Assembly (NCBI GenBank): GCA_945834545.1
Contig: CAMAHO010000153.1
Coordinates: 1 to 5,151, forward strand
Length of the DNA: 5,151 nucleotides
Direction of reading: 5' to 3'
Source: an uncultured Lachnospiraceae bacterium
Lineage (GTDB): Bacteria > Bacillota > Clostridia > Lachnospirales > Lachnospiraceae
Part shown: in pieces, positions 1 through 5,146 of the stretch
How the letters are laid out: every line of letters starts with the position of its first letter
Position numbering within the stretch: the stretch's first letter is position 1
Translations under genes and position numbers: made by a program
The notes under the pieces: model-generated
What the model was told of the DNA's origin: nothing
Databases searched by the model: none
What the model saw: only the letters and a program-made list of their open reading frames with translations

Positions 1-18
1 GGGGACGGGTATGAGCAT
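1..18 (-). CDS. Probable start of a downstream gene (partial, runs off the window)
   Basis: The stop codon of the large fusion gene overlaps an ATG in a TGATG arrangement (ATG at 18-16), the usual sign of translational coupling. A GGAG motif at 25-28 (minus strand) sits 7 bases before this ATG, a normal ribosome-site distance. Only six codons are visible (MLIPVP), so the product cannot be identified. The overlap could be chance, because TGATG is short. The reading frame beyond the window decides it. Confidence 0.4.
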
Positions 19-3000
19 CAAAAAACTCCGTCCCTAACGCTGCTCTCCAAGCCGGCCACATCCCGGAAGCCGTAAAGCTTTGCGGTATTTCCGATGATTT
101 CGGCGGCAATATTTCTTCCTTCCTTTACAGCTGCAACCACATACTGTCCGTATAGCTGAAGCATTCTGTCGGAATAGGTGCTAATCTCTCCCCGAAGATA
201 GGTCTCATACGAGGTGTTCACCAGGGTATCCTCGTAGGTATGGAGGCGTCTGGCGTTGCCGGCAACCAACGGGTGCTCCTTGGCAAACTCTTCCATCATA
301 GTCATTTGCAGAGCCACAATCTGCTCTATAATGCTCTTCTGCTCCTCTGTCAGTTCCGGGAAATTCTCCTTGATTTCCTCGTAGCGCTCGTGGGCCGTGC
401 TCTCCATCATCCGACCGTATTTTTCCGTGATCAGATTATGACCTCTGTGATACTCCCTGGAGAAATCAAAGTAGTATTGCATCAGCATATCTCTGTTCCA
501 GGTCAGATACTGGCTCTTGCGCATGACACGGAAGGTGGGCCAATCATTCTGGCAATAGGCTCTGCCGCCTTCGTTCTTCACCTTATCAAAGGCCTCAAAC
601 TCCAGCTTTACAATCTTGTCTACCAGTTCCTCATCACTGCTATCCTGCAGCCTTGCACGAAACAGCAGTTCCTCTATGTGATGGTCCAGATAGCCATCCA
701 CATCACTGATCACGTTCTGCTCATAAAGCTTACCGGCAATCCACTCTCCCAAGCGGTCCATCTGTGTCATTTTCAGGTTTTCCGGCGAGCCGGTTACATC
801 CTGACACCGTATACGCTCCAGGCTCTCCAAAATAAATTTCCCCTCAGGAAGCCGTTCCATACTCTTAACCAGCCATTTATCGTGGGGCGTATAGACACCG
901 CAGAAATGGTGCCACAGCCTCATGGTATGCTTTTCAAAGTCTGCAAGCATGATGTGAGCCGTCATCTCATCTCCTCTTTCCAGGAAACGGAAATAATTAT
1001 ACTGTCCGCACTGGGAAAAGCCTGCCACATCCTCCGCCAGCTTTAGGAACCGAATCTCCCCGGGATACCCTTCTTGGAGAGAGTGATACATTCTGCTAAA
1101 CTCTCCCAAATCGTCCCGAAAGATTGTCCCATTGGTGCATACCGCCAGCTCATACTCAGGCACCACCCGATACTCTATTTCATCAGGCTTTTCCGTACCC
1201 AGATGTTTCCTGAAGAAGTCAGAGATTCGCAGGACACCTCTTCTGCCCTGTGCTCGAATGCCGTACTCTCTCTTATATCCCAGATACTCTGCCGGAAGCT
1301 CTTCATAGGCCTTTGTAAGCTCCTGACCAATCTTGTCATAATCCTCATCCGTTAGCCACAAGCAGAAATCCGGTCCAAAGTCATGGTCTCGGGAAATGCC
1401 ATCGTCAAATCCATAGCACTCTGAGCCTTCTCCCACCAGGCCAACCGCTATCCTGTTCTCATATTCCGGAAACTTGTCGTGAATCATCCCTGCACCAAAG
1501 TCTTGATAGAATCTTTGCGCAAGGTCAAGCCCCTTCTCCAAAGCATCAGGGTTGTTCTCTCCCAGCCTGTTTTCACAGTTTTTGATGCTATCCTGCAGAC
1601 GGGCATACTGAGAATTCTCTCCTATGGTTTCCTTCACAATCTGCCCTGCCTGTTCAAACACCTCTTTTGCCAAGGCAACCTTCCCTTCCTCCAGGTAGCA
1701 GGTCGCCAGGGCAGACAAGGCTGCACAATAGTGGGGGTCCTTAAGTCCCCTTGCCCGGCATAGATGAATGGACTTTAGGGCATATTCCTTTGCCCTTCTG
1801 TAATCCTTGGCAAGCACAAAGGTATTGGCCAGGTTGCCATAGGTTACGGCGGTTTCAAAGCCTGCCTCCATAAAAGTTACAATGGAAAGTGCCTGAAACA
1901 GACAGCTTTCTGCTTCCCTGTAGTTCCCCATCTCCTGATACAGTAAGCTCATATTATTGTATAAGCCCGCCACCAAAAGATTCGTTTCCTCCAGGTTTTT
2001 CCTTTCTATGGCCTGCCTGTAGATAGCCTGTGTGCGCTTATAATACGCATCCGACTGCTCCAGCCGACCCATGGAACGAAGGGCATTGGCTACATTTAGA
2101 TAGGACGTGGCTCCGGCCAAGGTCTGCTGTAAGCCGTTTTTCTCTACTCCTGCTACGGTCTGCTCTATCACCTGCAACAGCTTCTCCTGTTCGGAGGTCT
2201 GTCTGTAATAGCCAATCAGCTCATTGTATAGGGTCAGACAGAAGGAATCATCCTGTTCCTCCTTGGCTTGCTCAAGCTCCTGTAGCAAAAAGGCCTCCGC
2301 CTCCTTGGGACGTTTTTGCCGAAACAAAGCATCTACCTGCCCAAACACCTGCTGCTTATGATGCCATCTGTAGGTATTTCTCAAGCCCACCAGGAGCTTG
2401 GTATAAGCAAAGCCAGTCTCCTTTTCTCCCGTCTTAGAAGGAAACAGTTCCTGAACCAGGTCTCCGCTATACCTCTCACTCTCTTCCCTTGTAAGAGGAA
2501 AAGGCAGTGGCAGGTTTTGTTCTATTGCCTGCTCGACCGTAACCGGCACCTTCTCAAAGGGAATGTGAACCGCTTCCTGCAGCTTCAGGGCGAAGGACTC
2601 ATAGGTTTCTACCCCATCGCCGCACAAATTGTAGATTTTCCCGTAAGCCAACTCGTTTCCACAGCATTTACCGATAATCTGCGCTGCATCCGAAACATAC
2701 ACCATCTGAAAACAGCCCGTGGCATTTTCCGGAAAGAGAATCTGCCCTGCCTTGTCTATCCACTGAAAGAAAACGCTCTCCCTGGGTGCATAGTTGTCCG
2801 GTCCGTACAACACCGCCGGCCTGATAATCGTATAAGAAAAGCCGTATTTTTCACTACAGTAGGCCACTTCCTGCTCCAGAGCAATTTTCCCGGAAATGTA
2901 TGCCTCCTGCTCATTCCCCGGTTCCCTGATTGCATCCTCCAGAGGAGCCTTCTCGTCCAGGACCTTTCCTGTTCCCTTTTTTAGCACATCCACAGTACTG

Positions 3001-3281
3001 ATAAAAATGTACTGTTTGATGGTGTCTCCCAGAATCTTAGCCAGTCCGGCAATATCCCCACGGGAATAAGCACAAAAGTCCACAACCACATCAAACTGTC
3101 CCTGCAGTTTTTCTCTATCCGGCTGTTGCCTATCCATGGCCAAAAACTGCACATTTGGGATGTCATCAAGAGCCGTCCTTCTGGTTCCCCTGTTTAGTAC
3201 AGTTACCTCATTTTCTCCGGCTATCTCTCGGACAAACGCTTTCCCCAGGAAATACGTGCCACCTATTACCAGGATTTTCAT
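18..3281 (-). CDS. Four-part fusion protein: SDR/epimerase domain + TPR repeats + DUF4037 + DUF4125
   Basis: This is a 1087-residue, probably cytoplasmic protein with no signal peptide or membrane segment. Residues 1-300 form an extended SDR Rossmann domain: GGTYFLG at 7-13, LNRG at 29-32, STVDV at 95-99, a YxxxK pair at Y128/K132 and RPAVLYGP at 154-161. Residues 311-550 hold about six helical hairpins spaced roughly 40 residues apart (near 311, 351, 394, 439, 479 and 520), as in TPR proteins. Residues 590-850 match DUF4037, with GEGS at 617-620 and SRDHD at 630-634 resembling a polymerase-beta-type nucleotidyltransferase site. Residues 885-1075 match DUF4125 (NEGGRAYCQNDWPTF, MRKSQ, TSYETYLRGE). 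The ATG follows an AAGGTGG site at 7 bases. It lies 21 bases after rubrerythrin, so co-transcription is likely. The substrate and reaction are unknown; domain calls are from motif memory, not a search. Confidence 0.9.
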   Translation of the reverse strand: MKILVIGGTYFLGKAFVREIAGENEVTVLNRGTRRTALDDIPNVQFLAMDRQQPDREKLQGQFDVVVDFCAYSRGDIAGLAKILGDTIKQYIFISTVDVLKKGTGKVLDEKAPLEDAIREPGNEQEAYISGKIALEQEVAYCSEKYGFSYTIIRPAVLYGPDNYAPRESVFFQWIDKAGQILFPENATGCFQMVYVSDAAQIIGKCCGNELAYGKIYNLCGDGVETYESFALKLQEAVHIPFEKVPVTVEQAIEQNLPLPFPLTREESERYSGDLVQELFPSKTGEKETGFAYTKLLVGLRNTYRWHHKQQVFGQVDALFRQKRPKEAEAFLLQELEQAKEEQDDSFCLTLYNELIGYYRQTSEQEKLLQVIEQTVAGVEKNGLQQTLAGATSYLNVANALRSMGRLEQSDAYYKRTQAIYRQAIERKNLEETNLLVAGLYNNMSLLYQEMGNYREAESCLFQALSIVTFMEAGFETAVTYGNLANTFVLAKDYRRAKEYALKSIHLCRARGLKDPHYCAALSALATCYLEEGKVALAKEVFEQAGQIVKETIGENSQYARLQDSIKNCENRLGENNPDALEKGLDLAQRFYQDFGAGMIHDKFPEYENRIAVGLVGEGSECYGFDDGISRDHDFGPDFCLWLTDEDYDKIGQELTKAYEELPAEYLGYKREYGIRAQGRRGVLRISDFFRKHLGTEKPDEIEYRVVPEYELAVCTNGTIFRDDLGEFSRMYHSLQEGYPGEIRFLKLAEDVAGFSQCGQYNYFRFLERGDEMTAHIMLADFEKHTMRLWHHFCGVYTPHDKWLVKSMERLPEGKFILESLERIRCQDVTGSPENLKMTQMDRLGEWIAGKLYEQNVISDVDGYLDHHIEELLFRARLQDSSDEELVDKIVKLEFEAFDKVKNEGGRAYCQNDWPTFRVMRKSQYLTWNRDMLMQYYFDFSREYHRGHNLITEKYGRMMESTAHERYEEIKENFPELTEEQKSIIEQIVALQMTMMEEFAKEHPLVAGNARRLHTYEDTLVNTSYETYLRGEISTYSDRMLQLYGQYVVAAVKEGRNIAAEIIGNTAKLYGFRDVAGLESSVRDGVF
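57..629 (-). other. DUF4125 region (residues about 885-1075)
   Basis: The C-terminal part contains two strongly patterned blocks that I recognise as DUF4125. One is FDKVKNEGGRAYCQNDWPTF followed by RVMRKSQYLTW (residues 898-928). The other is VNTSYETYLRGEISTYSD (1021-1038), after HPLVAGNAR. The polar residues N903, C910, Q911, D913, W914, R921 and Q924 look like a conserved functional patch. No biochemical role is known to me. The rest is helical and rich in Glu and Lys. Confidence 0.75.
732..1514 (-). other. DUF4037 region with nucleotidyltransferase-like signature (residues about 590-850)
   Basis: The region contains VGEGSECYGFDDGISRDHD (residues 616-634). It has the layout of a polymerase-beta-superfamily nucleotidyltransferase site: a Gly-Ser turn, then an acidic pair DxD (D632, D634) about a dozen residues later. 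Further family-like blocks are AVCTNGTIFRDDLGEF (713-728), GQYNYFR (759-765), KHTMRL (784-789) and YTPHDKWL (797-804). The last recalls the C-terminal helical domain of small-molecule nucleotidyltransferases. The family call is fairly firm. The enzymatic reading is inference. Confidence 0.75.
1557..2354 (-). other. TPR-type helical repeat region (residues about 310-575 of the fusion)
   Basis: Successive segments resemble TPR helix A/helix B pairs: LYNELIGYYRQ near 351, SYLNVANALRSMGRLEQSD near 393, GLYNNMSLLYQEMGNYREAE near 439, TYGNLANTFVLAKDYRRAKEY near 480 and ALSALATCYLEEGKVALAKEV near 521. The period is close to 40 residues, as in the longer TPR variants. Such a solenoid usually binds a protein or peptide partner. 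Here it also acts as the physical linker between the SDR and the DUF4037/DUF4125 half. Confidence 0.85.
2382..3281 (-). other. SDR / NAD-dependent epimerase-like domain (residues 1-300 of the fusion)
   Basis: The domain begins with the beta-strand and glycine-rich loop KILVIGGTYFLGKAF, typical of NAD(P)-binding extended or atypical SDRs. The LNRG that follows the second strand is common in the GGTxFLG...NRG branch, which includes nucleoside-sugar epimerase-like and CSP41-like proteins. The catalytic-type Tyr128-x3-Lys132 is kept, with Ser95/Thr96 where the active-site Ser/Thr is expected, so enzymatic activity is plausible. The segment at 260-305 (PFPLTREESERYSGD...TYRWHH) looks like the normal C-terminal end of such an SDR rather than a truncated one. 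This suggests a whole enzyme was joined to the TPR part. The substrate cannot be read from the sequence. Confidence 0.85.
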
Positions 3282-3288
3282 ATCCTAT

Positions 3289-3295
3289 CCACCTT
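3289..3295 (-). promoter_or_regulatory. Ribosome binding site of the SDR-TPR-DUF4037-DUF4125 gene
   Basis: AAGGTGG (one mismatch to AAGGAGG) is placed 7 bases before the ATG at 3281, inside the 21-base gap after rubrerythrin. That gap has no space for a terminator plus promoter, so the gene should be read from the rubrerythrin transcript. Confidence 0.75.
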
Positions 3296-3302
3296 CAATC
3301 CA

Positions 3303-3842
3303 TTAGTAATTTTCTGCGTGAATCTCAAAATAGCTCTGAGGGTGATTACAAACAGGACATACTTCCGGAGCCTTGGTGCCCACAACGATATGTCCGCAGT
3401 TTCTGCACTCCCATACCTTTACTTCACTTTTTTCAAATACCTGAGCGGTCTCCACATTCTTAAGCAGAGCGCGGTATCTCTCCTCATGTGCCTTCTCGAT
3501 AGCACCTACCATACGGAATTTCTCAGCCAGCTCTGGGAAACCTTCCTGCTCTGCTGTATTTGCAAACTCCTCATACATATCGGTCCACTCATAGTTCTCC
3601 CCATCTGCTGCAGCCTCCAGATTCTGAGCGGTATTGCCGATGCCTGCCAGCTCCTTAAACCACATTTTAGCATGCTCTTTTTCATTCTCTGCAGTCTTTG
3701 CAAAGATGCCGGAAATCTGCTCATAGCCTTCCTTCTTTGCAACAGATGCAAAATAGGTGTACTTATTTCTTGCCTGTGATTCTCCTGCAAAAGCTGCCTG
3801 AAGGTTTTTTTCTGTCTGTGTTCCCTGATACTTGTTTGCCAT
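3303..3842 (-). CDS. rbr: Rubrerythrin
   Basis: This is a 179-residue cytoplasmic rubrerythrin, the usual length for the classical form. It reduces hydrogen peroxide to water, taking electrons through rubredoxin and NAD(P)H in anaerobes. The N-terminal four-helix ferritin-like domain (about 1-135) carries the diiron ligand candidates E21 (AGESQAR), E54 and H57 (ENEKEH), E85 (NYEWTDMY), and E116 and H119 (IEKAHEERY). The C-terminal rubredoxin-like domain has four iron-binding cysteines in C146-x2-C149 and C162-x2-C165. The ATG at 3842 is chosen because CAGGAGG sits 8 bases upstream. An in-frame ATG 13 codons earlier (3881) has no ribosome site and would add a lysine-rich tail that rubrerythrins lack. 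The gene lies 16 bases after the acyltransferase and 21 bases before the SDR fusion gene. No PerR-type box was seen. Confidence 0.97.
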   Translation of the reverse strand: MANKYQGTQTEKNLQAAFAGESQARNKYTYFASVAKKEGYEQISGIFAKTAENEKEHAKMWFKELAGIGNTAQNLEAAADGENYEWTDMYEEFANTAEQEGFPELAEKFRMVGAIEKAHEERYRALLKNVETAQVFEKSEVKVWECRNCGHIVVGTKAPEVCPVCNHPQSYFEIHAENY

Positions 3843-3850
3843 AAATTTTT

Positions 3851-3857
3851 CCTCCTG
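3851..3857 (-). promoter_or_regulatory. Ribosome binding site fixing the rubrerythrin start
   Basis: CAGGAGG lies 8 bases before the ATG at 3842 and only 1 base after the acyltransferase stop codon (3861-3859). It is a near-perfect site, suggesting strong rubrerythrin translation. It rules against the in-frame ATG at 3881, which has no such motif. Confidence 0.88.
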
Positions 3858-3858
3858 T

Positions 3859-5031
3859 TTATCGTGTATTCTTTTCTTCATTAGGTCTTTGGGAAAAGAC
3901 CAATGTCACGATTTTTTTTAGCAGCATTGCCAATGGTATGGCAACCGCTGTAACTAGTATAACATAGAATAGCACATTTTTGCAAAACCATACTGTTTTG
4001 ATTCCCAAGAAAGAACGACTTATAAGCTCCACAAACAGGCCGTGTACCAGATACAATTCCAGAGTGATGGTTCCCAAAAAATCCAGAATCTGATTTCCGA
4101 TTTTCATCTTCATTCCCAACAGTCCTACCACACAAAGCACATCCGTACTGAGTAACATTTGTGACATCAGACATACCCACCTGTGTCCCACCACCACTGT
4201 GTGCTTCAAATGAGAGTATTCCCCATAATAGGAAAATACGCCCAGTGCAAATCGCTCTCCCAGCCAGAGCGGGAGTAAGAGCGCCAGTGCCAACACCAAA
4301 TACAATGCATAGTGTTTCTGCAGGTGAGGCACAAGCTTTTTTTCGTATTTTGCAAAGAAAAGACCTAAGAGAAAGGCGTGGGCAGAATTGTACCACCACT
4401 CTCCTCCCATAACCCAGTCATTGTGATTTACATAGGTTCCCACAGCGACATAAGAAATCACAACCAGGCTGGTGAAGAACAAAGCAGTTCTCTCTTTTTT
4501 GCAGAAACGAAAGGCAAGATAAAAGCCTATGTAAAACAGCGGCATGGCATACACGAACCAGCCATTGGTATTGCACATCCTGATACAGGAGAGATAGCCA
4601 AAGACCCGGAAGGGAGTCATCTTTTCTCCTGCCCAGAGCCTTGCAAAGAAATACAGCAGACTCACCAAATACCCGGTCAATACCACAGGCAAGACTCTCC
4701 TTTTTACAAAGCCCTTCAGGTAATTCTCCTTGGTGGCATAGCTTCGATAAAGTCCGTACCCGGAGCAGAATAAAAAGATGCTTACCAGGATATACCCTAT
4801 TGGAACGAAGGGCTCCAAACCCGGAATGATTTGATATTTTGGAAGCCAATCCGCACAGGTCTTTTGGGAGATATGATGCAGAATGATGCACAGTGCCGCA
4901 AAGCCCTGGATTGCCTTCGTTTGACGAACGGACAGCCAGCCCTCATTCCACTCTCCTTTTCCGAATATCTTGACCTTCCAAAGCAACACTGCAAGTAGTG
5001 CCGGGTACACCAGGTAAACCAACCAGTTCAT
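3859..5031 (-). CDS. Multi-pass membrane acyltransferase, acyltransferase-3 (OafA/YrhL-like) family
   Basis: This 390-residue integral membrane protein has about 10-11 hydrophobic helices (for example near 3-22, 40-56, 78-98, 112-131, 157-177, 183-201, 241-258, 284-306, 318-336 and 354-375). Family-like features are KAIQGFAALCIILHH with the His pair H52/H53, FLFCSGYGLYRSY (86-98), FVKRRVLP (108-115), NGWFVYAMPLFY (156-167), NSAHAFLLGL (215-224) and ELYLVHGLF (325-333). Members transfer acetyl or other acyl groups to cell-surface or exported polysaccharides, peptidoglycan or lipids. The target here is unknown, and no glycan gene is adjacent in the window. The ATG at 5031 has a GGGGGAG site 7 bases upstream. 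An in-frame GTG/ATG at 5115/5112 lies upstream of the predicted transcription start and has no ribosome site, so it was rejected. It is the first visible gene of the transcript. Confidence 0.88.
   Translation of the reverse strand: MNWLVYLVYPALLAVLLWKVKIFGKGEWNEGWLSVRQTKAIQGFAALCIILHHISQKTCADWLPKYQIIPGLEPFVPIGYILVSIFLFCSGYGLYRSYATKENYLKGFVKRRVLPVVLTGYLVSLLYFFARLWAGEKMTPFRVFGYLSCIRMCNTNGWFVYAMPLFYIGFYLAFRFCKKERTALFFTSLVVISYVAVGTYVNHNDWVMGGEWWYNSAHAFLLGLFFAKYEKKLVPHLQKHYALYLVLALALLLPLWLGERFALGVFSYYGEYSHLKHTVVVGHRWVCLMSQMLLSTDVLCVVGLLGMKMKIGNQILDFLGTITLELYLVHGLFVELISRSFLGIKTVWFCKNVLFYVILVTAVAIPLAMLLKKIVTLVFSQRPNEEKNTR
3884..3901 (-). other. Perfect 7-bp hairpin at the 3' end of the acyltransferase gene
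   Basis: The minus strand reads GGTCTTT-TCCC-AAAGACC, a 7-base-pair stem with a 4-base loop, within the last 14 codons of the acyltransferase. It is followed by an A/G-rich stretch rather than a run of T, so it is not an intrinsic terminator. It lies about 40 bases before the rubrerythrin start. It could affect mRNA processing or stability, or act as the stimulator of a frameshift at the A8 run 11 bases upstream. Confidence 0.5.
3915..3944 (-). promoter_or_regulatory. Weak candidate internal promoter ahead of rubrerythrin
   Basis: TTGCCA (3944-3939, five of six matches to the -35 consensus) and TAAAAA (3920-3915, four of six to the -10) are 18 bases apart inside the acyltransferase coding region. 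Transcription would begin near 3908 and include the hairpin at 3884-3901. Rubrerythrin genes often have their own stress-responsive promoter, which makes the site worth noting. The -10 match is poor and the region is coding. Confidence 0.2.
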
Positions 5032-5038
5032 TTCTTCT

Positions 5039-5045
5039 CTCCCCC
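5039..5045 (-). promoter_or_regulatory. Ribosome binding site fixing the acyltransferase start
   Basis: GGGGGAG on the minus strand lies 7 bases before the ATG at 5031. No comparable site precedes the upstream in-frame codons at 5115 and 5112, so this site decides in favour of the 390-residue form. Confidence 0.75.
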
Positions 5046-5083
5046 TCTGAAGTGACGGAATCGCAAAACTTTCTTTGTCTACT

Positions 5084-5111
5084 ATGATACCATTCTTTTT
5101 AACGATGTCCA
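5084..5111 (-). promoter_or_regulatory. Sigma-A-type extended -10 promoter for the acyltransferase transcript
   Basis: On the minus strand, TGGACA (5111-5106, five of six matches to TTGACA) is followed after 16 bases by TATCAT (5089-5084, five of six matches to TATAAT). The -10 is preceded by TGG, giving an extended -10 element. Transcription would start near 5076-5078 and leave a leader of about 45 bases before the ATG at 5031. This placement also excludes the upstream in-frame GTG/ATG as a start on this transcript. Confidence 0.7.
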
Positions 5112-5121
5112 TCACAAATCA

Positions 5122-5146
5122 CATTACTTTGTAAGCTTTTGTAATG
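5122..5146. promoter_or_regulatory. Candidate operator upstream of the promoter: direct and inverted repeat
   Basis: The plus strand holds TTTGTAA twice with a period of 10 bases (5128-5134 and 5138-5144). This lies inside an inverted repeat with arms CATTAC (5122-5127) and GTAATG (5141-5146). The element ends about 10 bases upstream of the -35 box, a usual place for an activator site. Direct repeats of about one helical turn are typical of OmpR/PhoB-type response regulators, but no specific regulator can be named. The short length leaves room for chance. Confidence 0.35.

Noticed and set aside
240..1046. A 268-codon open frame on the plus strand opposite the DUF4037/DUF4125 region
   Set aside because: It is antisense to a frame with clear domain motifs, has no credible ribosome site or recognisable family, and its composition is what a complementary-strand shadow gives.
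2316..2984. A 222-codon open frame on the plus strand opposite the SDR domain
   Set aside because: The SDR motifs on the minus strand (GGTYFLG, YxxxK) show which strand is coding. The plus-strand product matches nothing I recognise.
3884..3901. Intrinsic terminator between the acyltransferase and rubrerythrin genes
   Set aside because: The stem is only moderately GC-rich, lies inside the coding sequence, and is followed by TAATGAAGAAAAG rather than a T run on the transcribed strand.
3911..3920. T8 run on the plus strand as a terminator tail
   Set aside because: No plus-strand gene exists here, and the hairpin lies downstream of the run on that strand rather than immediately upstream.
3881..4399. 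A 172-codon minus-strand frame overlapping the acyltransferase
   Set aside because: It is the -1 shadow of the acyltransferase. Only its last ten codons are relevant, as the possible frameshift tail discussed in the findings.
5032..5115. N-terminal extension of the acyltransferase to the GTG/ATG at 5115/5112
   Set aside because: The extension overlaps the predicted -35/-10 promoter, has no ribosome site, and adds a polar tail before a normal first membrane helix. The site at 5039-5045 fits the ATG at 5031.
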